Below the pieces are notes generated by a model. That model made no database searches. It had not been told where the DNA came from and worked only from the letters and a program-made list of their open reading frames with translations. Below, piece after piece: positions 9,347-18,820 of a stretch of 64,000 nt of DNA (within the stretch, counting starts at the first letter, position 1; each line of letters opens with the position of its first letter). The position numbers were made by a program, and so were the translations under genes. The stretch spans positions 4,475,912-4,539,911 of the forward strand of contig CM001633.1 in assembly GCA_000309945.1 (NCBI GenBank), in the 5' to 3' direction. Origin of the DNA: Leptolyngbyaceae cyanobacterium JSC-12. Its GTDB lineage: Bacteria; Cyanobacteriota; Cyanobacteriia; Leptolyngbyales; Leptolyngbyaceae.

Positions 9347-9469
9347 GCCAACGTACAAACTAAATGTACAAACTAATCGAGTCGGGGTAAGTCTTGTGCT
9401 TATACCGACTTTTAACTGAATCAGGTAATAGGTCTGACTATTTTTGAAAAGACTAATTTTTGAGAAAAC

Positions 9470-10822
9470 TTACATCCGATTGGGAGACGCCAAGTTTCTA
9501 AATTGCGTAAACTGCGATTCAAACAGGAGTTTCACAACTCCTGTTGGTCCGTTTCGGTGTTTAGTCAGGATGACTTCAGCAATGCCGCGATCCGGCGTGT
9601 CAGGATTATAGTACTCGTCCCGATAGAGCATCATGATCAAATCTGCATCCTGCTCGATCGCACCAGATTCCCGCAAGTCAGACATCATCGGACGTTTGTT
9701 GGTGCGAGATTCTACACTGCGGCTGAGCTGAGATAGGGCAATCACTGGAACATTCAGTTCACGCGCCAGACTCTTCAGCGATCGCGTAATTTTGGAAAGT
9801 TCCTGTACCCGATTCTCACTACCGCCATCCATCAACTGCAAATAGTCCAGCAAGATCAGCCCCAACGCTCCCCCCTGTTCTGCCTGCAGCCGCCGCGCCT
9901 TTGAACGCATCTCGGTCACGCTAATATTAGGTGTGTCATCAATGAAAATTGGCAATTGAGAGAGTGCACTAATGGCATGTCCCAATGGTTCCCACTCCTG
10001 CTGGCTCACCCGCCCCGATCGCAGTCGCCCACTCTCAATCCGCACTTCGCTGGCAAGCAATCGCTGCACCAACTGCTCCTTCGACATTTCCAAGCTAAAA
10101 ATTGCCACGGGCAGCTTATGAAACGCCGCAATATTGCGGGCGATATTCATCGTGAACGAGGTTTTGCCCATAGAGGGACGCCCCGCTACGATGATGAGAT
10201 CAGATCGCTGAAAGCCCTGCGTCATCGCATCCAGGTCATAATATCCACAGGATAATCCTGGCAACACCAGGCCCAGTGATCGACTTTCAATATCAGAAAA
10301 GGTGTGGGTCAAAATATCTGCCGTTGCTGCCAACCCATTCTGCGGACGATCCTGCGTTACCCCAAACACCTTTTGTTCTGACTGATCTAAAATCTGCTCC
10401 AGATCCCTGGACGTGTCATAGCCGAGTTGCGCAATCTCTCCCCCTGCCTGAATCAGTTTTCGGCGTGTGTATTTATCCATCACCAGTGCCGCATACTGAT
10501 CAATATTGACGGCACTGACCGTGTGATCGATCAGTTGAATGAGCTTACTCTGCCCCCCAACTCGTTCTAAAAGGTCTCGGTCTCTTAGCCAGGTTGATAC
10601 ACTCATCAGATCCGTGGGCAACCCTTGATTTTGGAGTGCTAGCATTGCCCGATAGATTTCTTGATGAGCGTTGAGATAAAAGGCTTCAGGGCGAAGTAAA
10701 TCTGCTACCCGACTGATGGCTTCTGGGTCCAAAAGAATTCCCCCTAGAATTGCCTCCTCGGCATCAATGTTTTGAGGCGGAAGCCGATCGCTATACGTCT
10801 GAAAATTCAGTTCCTGAACCAT
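9470..10822 (-). CDS. dnaB: Replicative DNA helicase DnaB
   Basis: This is DnaB, the hexameric replication-fork helicase. The N-terminal helical domain (PPQNIDAEEAILGGILLD) binds primase and occupies about residues 15-115. A linker leads to the RecA-like motor with Walker A GRPSMGKTS near residue 220 and Walker B LILLDYLQLM near 325. The sensor region REL--PVIALSQLSR lies near 355. There is no intein. The ATG at 10822 (MVQELNF) is the better start; the longer reading frame uses a TTG at 10834. The gene converges with the FKBP gene and is not in an operon with rplI, which ends beyond a terminator upstream. Confidence 0.96.
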   Translation of the reverse strand: MVQELNFQTYSDRLPPQNIDAEEAILGGILLDPEAISRVADLLRPEAFYLNAHQEIYRAMLALQNQGLPTDLMSVSTWLRDRDLLERVGGQSKLIQLIDHTVSAVNIDQYAALVMDKYTRRKLIQAGGEIAQLGYDTSRDLEQILDQSEQKVFGVTQDRPQNGLAATADILTHTFSDIESRSLGLVLPGLSCGYYDLDAMTQGFQRSDLIIVAGRPSMGKTSFTMNIARNIAAFHKLPVAIFSLEMSKEQLVQRLLASEVRIESGRLRSGRVSQQEWEPLGHAISALSQLPIFIDDTPNISVTEMRSKARRLQAEQGGALGLILLDYLQLMDGGSENRVQELSKITRSLKSLARELNVPVIALSQLSRSVESRTNKRPMMSDLRESGAIEQDADLIMMLYRDEYYNPDTPDRGIAEVILTKHRNGPTGVVKLLFESQFTQFRNLASPNRM

Positions 10823-11147
10823 GTCGAGCCGCAACCACTAAAAAATCATACCGAACCTGACGAAACACCCCAACGGGGTTTCTTCGTCTCCTTACTATAG
10901 CGTCGAGGTATCCCAGACTCAACTAGATTTGGTGTCTATTTTTGTAGATCAATATCACTAAACACTAAATGCGAGAAAGCCCTTCACAGACAGAAGTGCA
11001 TCAATATTTTGTACGTATGTACTATACCATTAAGCAAGGTTGAATGGTTGTAGAGAATTGCAAAAAATAGGGCAACTCATTGTTGCCCTATTCAAAACTC
11101 TCTTAAGAGTAAAAAAATAAGAGTAAAAAACAGTTCAGTCCACCCAC
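10823..11147. other. Intergenic region between rplI and dnaB
   Basis: These 325 bases hold the rplI terminator (11066-11092) and presumably the dnaB promoter. A second small palindrome, CTCTTAAGAG, lies around 11099-11108 and is followed by A-rich tracts. No coding frame is seen. Confidence 0.7.
11061..11092 (-). terminator. Rho-independent terminator of rplI
   Basis: On the minus strand an 11-bp perfect stem (11092-11082 with 11076-11066) with a 5-base loop is followed at once by TTTTTT (complement of 11061-11067). It lies about 55 bases after the rplI stop. This is a textbook intrinsic terminator. Confidence 0.9.
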
Positions 11148-11603
11148 CTATGCAGACACAACTTCAATTTCAAGAGTCGCCATTACTTCAGGGTGTAACT
11201 TGATTTCCGCCTTATAGGTGCCAAGCTTGTGAACATCTGGTAACGTGATATTGCGACGATCCACCGTTTGCTTGGTGGCTGCCAGGATGCAGTCTGCCAC
11301 TTCCTGAGTAGTCACGGTTCCAAAAATTGCATCATTTTCGCCCACCTGCTTAGCAATGCTGATTTTCTTCCCTTCAATTGCTTTCTTCACTGCGTCTGCT
11401 TGAGCCTTCAGTTCCGCTAATCGTTGACGTTCCAATTCACGGCGACGCTCTACCTGCTTCAAAATGCCAGGACTAGTGTGCACCGCTAATCCTTGCGGCA
11501 ACAGATAATTACGAGCATAACCAGGCGCAACATCCACGACATCTCCAGCTCGCCCTAACTTGCTGACATCTTGATTAAGAACTAATTGAACCCGCTTCGC
11601 CAT
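11148..11603 (-). CDS. rplI: 50S ribosomal protein L9
   Basis: This 151-residue protein has the L9 form. An N-terminal RNA-binding domain comes first ([36 protein letters not shown], quoted by its key parts GYARNYLLP and LGRAGDVV). A long charged connecting helix (about 45-80) follows. The C-terminal domain contains [15 protein letters not shown]9 binds 23S rRNA near the L1 stalk and helps frame maintenance. It ends in a strong terminator and stands next to tRNA-Val. Confidence 0.96.
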   Translation of the reverse strand: MAKRVQLVLNQDVSKLGRAGDVVDVAPGYARNYLLPQGLAVHTSPGILKQVERRRELERQRLAELKAQADAVKKAIEGKKISIAKQVGENDAIFGTVTTQEVADCILAATKQTVDRRNITLPDVHKLGTYKAEIKLHPEVMATLEIEVVSA

Positions 11604-11700
11604 AATTTCCGTCGCTTCGTTTTGTAATTACACACTGTGTAATGGCAACCTACCCATTCCAAATTTGCCTATGCAAAGCTGGCGTGGAGAGTAAAGCCAA

Positions 11701-11773
<73 letters not shown>

Positions 11774-11877
11774 GTTCTCCGTCAGACACAGAAAGCTATT
11801 GTAACAGAACCCTGGAGATACTGCTAGGATTTTTGAACAGCAATTTCAAGTTTCTGCCCAGATCCTTCCTATCTGCC

Positions 11878-12561
11878 ATGCCCTCTGGTCAAACGCACGA
11901 CCGCATCACTCTTTGGAGCTTACCGTTGGTAGCAGGGGTCACCTTTGAGCGGACCCAGAACGCCAGTTTGACCTTGATTGTGTCTGGCGGATACTTGTTT
12001 AGTGGCTTAATGTTTGGACCTGATTTGGATATTCATTCGCGCCAGTATAGACGCTGGGGGGTGTTGCGCTGGATCTGGCTACCGTATCGTCGCAGTATGC
12101 GCCATCGTGCCTTCCTGTCTCATGGTCCGATTGTGGGCACGGTTGTTCGGATTGTTTATTTGTTGGGTTGGGTTGGAGCTTGTCTGGCAGTTATCGGACT
12201 CGTTAGCGCGATTGCTTATCAGCTCACAGGAGAATTTGAAACCTGGACTCAGTTCTTTCAGCAGTACTGGCTCTTGGCAACTGAAAGCATTGGGCGATCG
12301 CTTCGGCAACACTATTCCGAATGGCTTGCCCTCCTGATTGGCTTAGAATTGGGTGCTCTCAGTCATTCTCTCAGCGACTGGATTAGTTCTCGCTACAAAC
12401 GCCTCTCCCCGCGTAAGCCGGGCAAATCAGCAGTCAGCCTTGCTACGACCAAACGCACCAGTCCTTCGCCTCGCCCAGTTGCATCCCAACCCTCAACCGT
12501 CGAACTACCACCACTACCACCAGCGCAACCATCAGACTCGAAACTGCCACCATTGAGATGA
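11878..12561 (+). CDS. DUF2227-type putative metal-binding membrane protein
   Basis: From the ATG at 11878 this is a 227-residue protein with MPSGQTHDRITLW at the start, GPDLDIHSRQYRRWG near residue 50 and RHRAFLSHGP near 75. The conserved His and Asp residues (THD, DLD, HR, SHG) are those of the DUF2227 family, thought to bind metal. Three or four hydrophobic segments follow, then a Pro/Ser-rich tail of about 45 residues. An upstream in-frame TTG at 11833 is possible but less likely. The biological role is unknown. Confidence 0.78.
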   Translation: MPSGQTHDRITLWSLPLVAGVTFERTQNASLTLIVSGGYLFSGLMFGPDLDIHSRQYRRWGVLRWIWLPYRRSMRHRAFLSHGPIVGTVVRIVYLLGWVGACLAVIGLVSAIAYQLTGEFETWTQFFQQYWLLATESIGRSLRQHYSEWLALLIGLELGALSHSLSDWISSRYKRLSPRKPGKSAVSLATTKRTSPSPRPVASQPSTVELPPLPPAQPSDSKLPPLR

Positions 12562-12645
12562 GGAGAATGGGGAATTTGGGAAATCTCAAATTCTTTTAAC
12601 TCCTAATACATTAGGGAAGGACAAGTATTATCAGCGAGTTTTGGC

Positions 12646-13509
12646 ATGACACGTTCCGATTCTCTACCTCAGCAAGCCGCCCTTTTAGATGCTTTGACCC
12701 AGTTAGTGGCAGTCGTTGCTCAACTGCGATCGCCCGATGGGGGATGTCCCTGGGATTTGGCACAAACGTCCGAAACGCTGATTCCTTATGTGATTGAAGA
12801 AGCGTATGAAACTGTGGATGCAATTCGCAATGGAGATGCTGCCGCTGTTTGCGAAGAATTGGGGGATCTGCTGTTACAGGTGGTGTTACAAGCTCAGATT
12901 GCCAGTGAAGCAGGACAGTTTACGTTGCAAGACGTTGCACAAGGCATTACGAACAAGTTAATCCGGCGGCATCCCCATGTGTTTGGCAATGTGCAGGTAC
13001 AAACAATTGAGGAGTTGCATCAAAACTGGGAGCAAATAAAGGCGGTTGAGAAAGGTGAGGATCCTAATACCGTGAAACCACTTAGCCAGAAACTCAGCCG
13101 CTATGCACGATCGCTCCCCCCCTTAACTGCCAGCATGAAGATGTCTCAAAAAGCTGCCGCAGCAGGCTTTGAATGGGAAACCGTGGATGGAGTATGGGAC
13201 AAATTCAATGAAGAATTGGCAGAGTTCAAAGAATCATTGGCTAGCGACGACAAAGCTCATCAGGAATCTGAACTGGGCGACCTCCTGTTCACAATTGTCA
13301 ATTTGGCTCGCTGGCACGACCTTGATCCCAGTGCAGGTTTGCAAGGTACCAATCAACGGTTCATTCAGCGGCTGCGATTGATGGAAGCCGTGGCAGATCG
13401 CCCCCTGGAAAGCTATACACTGACTGAATTGGAAGCACTCTGGCAACGGGCAAAGGCAACGTTGAGGCAAAAGGGGAATGGGACAGCGGAAATGGAGAAT
13501 AGGGAATAG
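12646..13509 (+). CDS. mazG: Nucleoside triphosphate pyrophosphohydrolase MazG
   Basis: This 287-residue protein has the two-domain MazG architecture. The first domain has GGCPWDLAQTSETL near residue 31 and EEAYETVDAI with EELGDLLLQVVLQ near 46-75, the EEXXE and EXXD metal-binding helices. The second has FNEELAEFKE and ELGDLLFTIVNLAR near 190-225. MazG hydrolyses NTPs to NMP and pyrophosphate and cleans damaged or excess nucleotides. It lies 5 bases before tlyA, so the two are probably co-transcribed. Confidence 0.94.
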   Translation: MTRSDSLPQQAALLDALTQLVAVVAQLRSPDGGCPWDLAQTSETLIPYVIEEAYETVDAIRNGDAAAVCEELGDLLLQVVLQAQIASEAGQFTLQDVAQGITNKLIRRHPHVFGNVQVQTIEELHQNWEQIKAVEKGEDPNTVKPLSQKLSRYARSLPPLTASMKMSQKAAAAGFEWETVDGVWDKFNEELAEFKESLASDDKAHQESELGDLLFTIVNLARWHDLDPSAGLQGTNQRFIQRLRLMEAVADRPLESYTLTELEALWQRAKATLRQKGNGTAEMENRE

Positions 13510-13514
13510 GATGT

Positions 13515-14348
13515 ATGCCTAAGCAACGTCTGGATGTGCTGTTAGTAGAGCGAAATTTGTGTAAGACACGACAACAGGCGCAGCGATTAATTCAGGCCGG
13601 GGAAGTGATGGTGAACCAGCAAATATTGGATAAACCAGGAACCGAAGTGGATGTAGCAGCGCAGTTGCAGGTGAAACAGAAAGCTCCCTACGTATCCCGG
13701 GGCGGCGAAAAGCTGGCAAAGGCGATCGCACACTTTCATATCCCGGTACAAGGACGAATCTGCCTGGATGGAGGAATTTCGACCGGAGGATTTACAGACT
13801 GTTTACTGCAAGCTGGTGCGGCTCATGTCTATGGCATCGATGTCGGCTATGGGCAGGTTGCCTGGATGATTCGCCAAGATCCTCGAGTAACCTTGTACGA
13901 GCGCACGAACTTACGCCACATGCAGCCAGAAAACCTTTACAGCAGCGATCGCCCATGGGCAGATTTAGGCGTAGTAGATGTATCATTCATCTCACTCACC
14001 AAAATTTTGCCTGCGCTGTGGAACCTATTGCAAGCCCCGCGTGAAGTGGTGCTGCTAGTTAAACCTCAATTTGAAGTGGGACGCGATCGCGTTGGCAAGA
14101 ATGGAGTCGTGCGCGACCCTAAAGATCAAGCAGAAGCGATTCTTCAAGTGTTGCAAATGGCTCAAGAACTGGGATGGAGCTATCAGGGAGTAATCTGGTC
14201 GCCATTACCGGGTCCAGCTGGAAACATTGAGTACTTACTCTGGCTGAAAACGCTGACTGCTGATGCCCCCCCTCAAACAAACTTAACCCCTGACCTGAAA
14301 ACCCTGCTGCAACTGACACGAACTGCACATCAAGAGCTAAGGGAATAG
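13515..14348 (+). CDS. tlyA: TlyA-family rRNA 2'-O-methyltransferase
   Basis: This 277-residue protein has an N-terminal S4 RNA-binding domain (RLDVLLVERNLCKTRQQAQRLI). A SAM-binding Rossmann core follows, with LDGGISTGGFTDCLLQAGA near residue 85 and YGIDVGYGQV near 105. A later catalytic region carries VVDVSFISLTK and LVKPQFEVG. TlyA proteins methylate ribose of 16S and 23S rRNA cytidines. In the usual motif the glycine loop reads DVGASTGGFTD; here it is DGGISTGGFTD. The ATG at 13511 is followed at once by an in-frame stop, so 13515 is the start. Confidence 0.92.
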   Translation: MPKQRLDVLLVERNLCKTRQQAQRLIQAGEVMVNQQILDKPGTEVDVAAQLQVKQKAPYVSRGGEKLAKAIAHFHIPVQGRICLDGGISTGGFTDCLLQAGAAHVYGIDVGYGQVAWMIRQDPRVTLYERTNLRHMQPENLYSSDRPWADLGVVDVSFISLTKILPALWNLLQAPREVVLLVKPQFEVGRDRVGKNGVVRDPKDQAEAILQVLQMAQELGWSYQGVIWSPLPGPAGNIEYLLWLKTLTADAPPQTNLTPDLKTLLQLTRTAHQELRE

Positions 14349-14395
14349 AAATTAGCAGTTCAGAAATCAGAAGCTGAGAAAGAAAATGAAATGCC

Positions 14396-15211
14396 TCAAT
14401 TCGCTTGTACTAGTGCCTGAAACCGCTGATCAGTGCGAATTTTGTTGAAGCTGGGATCGGTTTTTGCCATCAACTGACACAGATAAGGGCTTATGCTAAT
14501 AGCTTGTTTCAGATGCTCAATGGCGCGATCGCGATTTGCTTGCAGAGCGTAACAGCAGGCTTTGCCGTACCAGGCATTGGCATTGTTGGGTTTGATATTC
14601 AGGGATTTATCAAAGCTTTGTAGAGAGTCCTCGAACTGCCCTAACTTTGCTAGCACCATGCCCCGATAGTTCCAAGCATAATGACAGCTTGCCTTGATAA
14701 TCACGGCATTGTTGAGTGCTGCCAGAGCTTCAGTGTAGCGATGTAGGCAACTTAAAGCAACGGCTTTGTTGTACCAGGCTTTATAGCTGTCCGATTTCAG
14801 TTCTAAAACTTTATCAAAACTGGTAAGAGATTCTTTGTAACGGCATAGACCCATCAACGCCTTCCCGTGATTTTGCCAGGCACGATAATCGTTGGGCTGA
14901 AGCTTAAGTGCCTGATTAAAGCTGGCAAGTGCTTCTTCGTATCGAGTCAGTTTTGCCAGCGCAATTCCCTTCCCCTGCCATGCCAGCGCAAACTGGGGTT
15001 GGATGGCGATCGCCTTTTCAAAACTCAGAATGGCATCTTCGTAGCGCCCTGCTCCTTCTAAAGCATAGCCGCGACAACTCCAGACCTTGTAATCGTTCGG
15101 CTGGGTTGTGAGGATAGCGTCGTACTTGGTGACGGAGCGCTCGTAATGACCGAGTTCATGCAGGACGTGACCATGACTATAGAGAATTTGCGAGTCTTCG
15201 CCTTGGCTCAT
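14396..15211 (-). CDS. TPR repeat protein
   Basis: This 271-residue protein is made of about seven tetratricopeptide repeats, each with a W/Y-----G-AL--L-RYEEAL-SF pattern. They are followed by a C-terminal segment with AKTDPSFNKIRTDQRFQALV. There is no signal peptide, so it should be a cytoplasmic scaffold. It ends like its neighbour at 15402-16220 (K--SDFDGLRGDKRFAAL), which shows that the two are paralogues from a tandem duplication. The partner protein is unknown. Confidence 0.88.
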   Translation of the reverse strand: MSQGEDSQILYSHGHVLHELGHYERSVTKYDAILTTQPNDYKVWSCRGYALEGAGRYEDAILSFEKAIAIQPQFALAWQGKGIALAKLTRYEEALASFNQALKLQPNDYRAWQNHGKALMGLCRYKESLTSFDKVLELKSDSYKAWYNKAVALSCLHRYTEALAALNNAVIIKASCHYAWNYRGMVLAKLGQFEDSLQSFDKSLNIKPNNANAWYGKACCYALQANRDRAIEHLKQAISISPYLCQLMAKTDPSFNKIRTDQRFQALVQAN

Positions 15212-15401
15212 AGCATCTTGTTGAAAAATAACGCGACCTGTTTACAAAGCTTGATGCTTCCCTTCATTCTGACATCACTAATCCAGTTATCAAAGCTGTA
15301 TAGACAATGCTCAACTGAAACTGTGGATAGCCAAACAGTGGTTAATTTTATTTATGATGCCCTTGAACCAGAGATTCCTGTCATATCTACGGATGCTCAA
15401 T

Positions 15402-16220
15402 TCAACCGTTAATCAGAGCTGCAAATCGTTTGTCTCCCCGCAAACCGTCGAAATCGGAGTTATTTTTGGCAATCTCGCGATATTCATGAGGGTTCAGTTC
15501 AACTGCTCGTTGCAGACTTTCAAATGCCAGTTCGTATTTGCCCTGAAGCGCATAACAGCAGGCTTTGTTGTAGAGAGTATTGGGGTTATCTGGGCGCAAT
15601 TCCAGGGCTTTGTCGTAGCTGGAGATTGCTGCCTCCAACTGCCCTAGGTGATATAGGGCATTACCCCGATTGGTCCAGGCTTCTTCAAAATCAGGTTTAA
15701 ATTCCAGCGCTTTGTCATAGCTGGCAACCACTTGCTGTAACCGTCCCAATTGCTTAAGTACTAGTGCTCGATTATACCACGCCCAGTAGTAATCTGGCTT
15801 GAACTCGATCGCACGATCGTAGCTATCAATTGCCTCCTCATAACGGTTAAGGTTTCTGAGGGCAATCCCCCGATTATACCATGCCCAGCAATAACTTGGT
15901 TTGAATTTAATTGCTTGGTCGTAGCTGGCAATGGCTTCGGCATAACGTTGCAGATCGTCTAGCGCACTGCCGCGATTGTTCCAGGCTTCTGAAAACCCTG
16001 GCTCATACTCCAATGCCTGATCGTAGCTGGCGATCGCCTCTTCGTAATGCCCTAACCGATAGAAAGCGTTGCCCCGGTTGTACCAGGCGTCTGGATAATC
16101 GGGTTGTCGGTTTAAAACCGCATCGTAACTCGCGATCGCAGCAACATAATCATGTTGCCGATTGAGATACAGCCCTTTCTGAAATAGAAAAACTACTTCA
16201 ATCTCTCGAAAATCTGCCAT
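15402..16220 (-). CDS. TPR repeat protein (paralogue of the next gene downstream)
   Basis: This protein of about 272 residues carries seven TPRs with a very regular core (AIASYDQALEYEP, AWYNRGIALRNL). That regularity is why the region reads as near-repeats in DNA. I place the start at the ATG at 16220 (MADFREIEVVFLF). An upstream ATG at 16289 would add 23 residues that look unlike the family. The C-terminal cap with DFDGLRGDKRFAAL matches that of the 14396-15211 gene. Both genes lie on the same strand, with a 190-base gap. Confidence 0.88.
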   Translation of the reverse strand: MADFREIEVVFLFQKGLYLNRQHDYVAAIASYDAVLNRQPDYPDAWYNRGNAFYRLGHYEEAIASYDQALEYEPGFSEAWNNRGSALDDLQRYAEAIASYDQAIKFKPSYCWAWYNRGIALRNLNRYEEAIDSYDRAIEFKPDYYWAWYNRALVLKQLGRLQQVVASYDKALEFKPDFEEAWTNRGNALYHLGQLEAAISSYDKALELRPDNPNTLYNKACCYALQGKYELAFESLQRAVELNPHEYREIAKNNSDFDGLRGDKRFAALING

Positions 16221-16463
16221 AGGTCGGGTGTCTATGTAGCATTCAGCAGGGTTAATGCATGTTCCTATAAGGTGCCCCAGCTTTGCCAACAGACAAACAG
16301 TAAATACCGAGATTATCAGACTGTTCCGTTAGTGGGCACTTGGTGTTGATACGCAAGCCGTTTTTCCAACGTAACGAAGGATAAAGGCTTGGATCGTTGC
16401 TCAGTGTCTTACTTGGGAACTGGGAATCGGTTTAACAGGTTTAACAGGGGAATCTTTGCCACT

Positions 16464-16925
16464 CTAGTTATATTGGCAGTCGGACAGGATATCGGAACGA
16501 CTGCGACTGTCGCCTGTTCGCCAATCTTCGTTTTCACCACCCACAATTATTTGTTCTAGGGAAACGTAGTCTTCACTAAATTGACGCAGGGCATTAATGA
16601 GGATATCAAGCGCGATCGCATCGCTGGTGCCCAGATCAAACCAGCAGCGTGCCCATACACCTTCATACTCCACTTCACCCATGTTATGCATCAGCGCCAA
16701 CATGCTATCGCCAGCCCTATCCTGGTCATACTCCATATAGCTAATATCTAGTCCCACATCTTGCACTTGCAGGTTTTCAGCATTGAAGCCACCCAGCTTG
16801 CCCAGAAAAAACCAGGAATTCAAAACTTCTTCCAGATATTGTTTCTCCATTTCGGAGGGAACGGTAACAAACTCGATCCAGATCCAGAGGTTAAATGGGT
16901 CGAACTCGCGAAACGAAATATTCAT
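16464..16925 (-). CDS. DUF3531 family protein
   Basis: This 153-residue acidic soluble protein matches the cyanobacterial and plastid DUF3531 family as I recall it. Features are FREFDPFNLWIWIEF at the N-terminus, WFFLGKLGGFN near residue 42, DISYMEYDQDRAGD near 60 and WARCWFDLGTSDAIALDILINAL near 90. No catalytic site is known. Several proteins of this form are found only in oxygenic phototrophs, so a photosynthesis-linked role is plausible (inference). Confidence 0.8.
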   Translation of the reverse strand: MNISFREFDPFNLWIWIEFVTVPSEMEKQYLEEVLNSWFFLGKLGGFNAENLQVQDVGLDISYMEYDQDRAGDSMLALMHNMGEVEYEGVWARCWFDLGTSDAIALDILINALRQFSEDYVSLEQIIVGGENEDWRTGDSRSRSDILSDCQYN

Positions 16926-17025
16926 ATAGACAAAGATTTTTTAAAGACAACGATAGTGGATGGTTACTGTCTACTATCTAACCATCCATTGGCAATCAGC
17001 TTTAGATCGCGATGGACTGAAATCT

Positions 17026-17958
17026 CTACTTGGCAGCCTGCCCTAACCGTTCTCTGGTTTTTCTCAGTGCTCGTTCCATTTCGCGGACTAAGCCAGCAGG
17101 GAGTTGATCTTTCTTCGCGATCGCCTGTTCTAGGTAGGAAATACTTTCTTGATCTTTGCCTTGTTTTGCCAGAATGCGCGATTTCAGATACCAGAGTTCA
17201 GGGTTCTCAGGAGCACCCGCAATCGCACTTTCAACAGCTGCCATTGCTTTGTCATACTGTTTCATTTCCAGATAACCCATTGCCAAGCCCCGATCTGCTA
17301 GATAACGAGGGTTTGCAAACTTCTGCAGCCGTTCAAGTCCCTTATCGGGGTTAGAGAAGGGCATGTAAATGCCTGTATACACATCAATGTAGCCGCGTAG
17401 CAAGTTTAACTCTGGGTCATCAGGAGACTTGGCTTCAGCTTCATTCAAATATTTCAAGATTTGCTGAAGTTCACCTAACACCTTTGCTGTTCCTTTGACG
17501 GTGCCTTCCTTCGTAAAGGCATAAACACCATCGAAGAAGTGACTCACTGCTAGGTATAAATTACCCCGCAGCGGATCGTTTACCATCAACCGTTCAGCTG
17601 CGCTGCGAGTTCGGGTCGCAAATGATTGAAACTCTTCCAACAGGGCACCTTTCTTGGCTTTGTCTCGTTCTCCCAGCATGTCGCTATAGGTCAGAGATGC
17701 TTTCATTGCGAGAGATAGTGGATCGTTAGGATCAAGCTGTTTGAGATAATTAGCGGCTGATTTGTAATCCCCTTTTTTGAAAAATGCTTCAAATGCTGCC
17801 TGTGTATTTTCGCTAATGGGTCTAGGGTTGGTGGTGCGGAACGGGTCTCTAGCAAACACAGAACCTGTCCACAAGCCAGCAGCAATGATTGCAGCACTCA
17901 GAATTCGTGAAAAGGTTTTTAACGCAGCTTGAGAAGAAACGGTTTTTGGCATCGTCAT
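17026..17958 (-). CDS. Sll0314/Alr1548-type secreted TPR protein
   Basis: This 310-residue protein starts with a signal peptide or anchor (ILSAAIIAAGLWTGSVFA, cleavage likely after VFA). It then has RDPFRTTNPRPISE, which is typical of this cyanobacterial TPR family. The body has several loose TPR-like helical pairs, for example AFEAFFKKGDYKSAANYL and PELWYLKSRILAKQGKDQESISYLEQAI. It probably acts outside the cytoplasmic membrane. The start may be at the second Met (MPKTVS), six bases downstream. Confidence 0.8.
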   Translation of the reverse strand: MTMPKTVSSQAALKTFSRILSAAIIAAGLWTGSVFARDPFRTTNPRPISENTQAAFEAFFKKGDYKSAANYLKQLDPNDPLSLAMKASLTYSDMLGERDKAKKGALLEEFQSFATRTRSAAERLMVNDPLRGNLYLAVSHFFDGVYAFTKEGTVKGTAKVLGELQQILKYLNEAEAKSPDDPELNLLRGYIDVYTGIYMPFSNPDKGLERLQKFANPRYLADRGLAMGYLEMKQYDKAMAAVESAIAGAPENPELWYLKSRILAKQGKDQESISYLEQAIAKKDQLPAGLVREMERALRKTRERLGQAAK

Positions 17959-18135
17959 CAGATCGAATATTGGTTGAGGTTGAATGATTCGGTTCTATCC
18001 TAGCCTCAAGCCCATAGCATCAGAAGCAATTCGTTGGGCATAATGAGGGAGCATAGTCTTGACTGGAACGTTTGACGGGATTTTTCGTTAATGGTTCCAT
18101 TGTCAAAGCTGCGATCGCCCTCCTGTTGTGCCTGC

Positions 18136-18819
18136 ATGTTGTATCTCAAAGATCTTAGCTACCATCCCCCCGCTAGCCATGCTCCAATTCTCAAAAATGT
18201 GAATTTGACTGTGGAACCGCAACAACTGACGTTAATTATTGGTCCCAGTGGTTCTGGCAAGAGTACCCTGTTGGAAATTCTGGCGGGACTGGCAGAAAGC
18301 ACAAAAGGCGATATTCGCTGGCGCGATCAGGAACTGACTCCACTACATCTGCAGCAACTCAGTGGGTTAGTTTTCCAATTTCCAGAACGCCATTTTTGTG
18401 GTGGCACGATTCTAGAAGAATTGCGATTGGGGCATCCGGAACTCATGAGCGATCGCATTCAGCAAGCCCTAGCCGAAGTCGGACTGGAACAACTTCCCCT
18501 TAGCACTCCGCCCCAGGCGCTCAGCGGCGGGCAACAACGTCGTCTGGCTCTTGCTGTGCAACTGATTCGCCAGCCCCATCTCCTACTGCTGGATGAACCC
18601 ACGGCTGGGCTAGATTGGTCAATGCGACGCCAACTCGCCGCCCTGTTGGCAAAACTCAAAACCCATTGGAGTTTGCTCGTTGTATCCCATGACGCCAGCG
18701 AATTGCTAGACATTGCTGACCAATGCTGGATCCTCAGTCACGGTGAATTAGCGCATACCACTCCCGAGAGCTTGAGAACGGCAACAGGCAAGACTCTAAC
18801 TTCTCCGGTCAATTTGTAG
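18136..18819 (+). CDS. ABC transporter ATPase, EcfA/CbiO-like
   Basis: From the ATG at 18136 this is a 227-residue ABC ATPase. It has Walker A GPSGSGKST, a Q-loop VFQFPERHF, the signature LSGGQQRRLALAVQL, Walker B LLLLDEPTAGLD and the switch His in VVSHDASE. The FQ-PE form of the Q-loop is characteristic of energy-coupling factor ATPases for vitamin or metal uptake. No membrane partner lies beside it, so it may act with proteins encoded elsewhere. A GTG or ATG 45 bases upstream would add a Cys-rich tail that I regard as non-coding. It is followed after one base by rsmG. Confidence 0.85.
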   Translation: MLYLKDLSYHPPASHAPILKNVNLTVEPQQLTLIIGPSGSGKSTLLEILAGLAESTKGDIRWRDQELTPLHLQQLSGLVFQFPERHFCGGTILEELRLGHPELMSDRIQQALAEVGLEQLPLSTPPQALSGGQQRRLALAVQLIRQPHLLLLDEPTAGLDWSMRRQLAALLAKLKTHWSLLVVSHDASELLDIADQCWILSHGELAHTTPESLRTATGKTLTSPVNL

Positions 18820-18820
18820 C

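Noticed and set aside
16761-17354. Plus-strand frame of 197 codons across the DUF3531 and Sll0314-type genes
   Set aside because: It overlaps two well-supported minus-strand genes and shows no domain.
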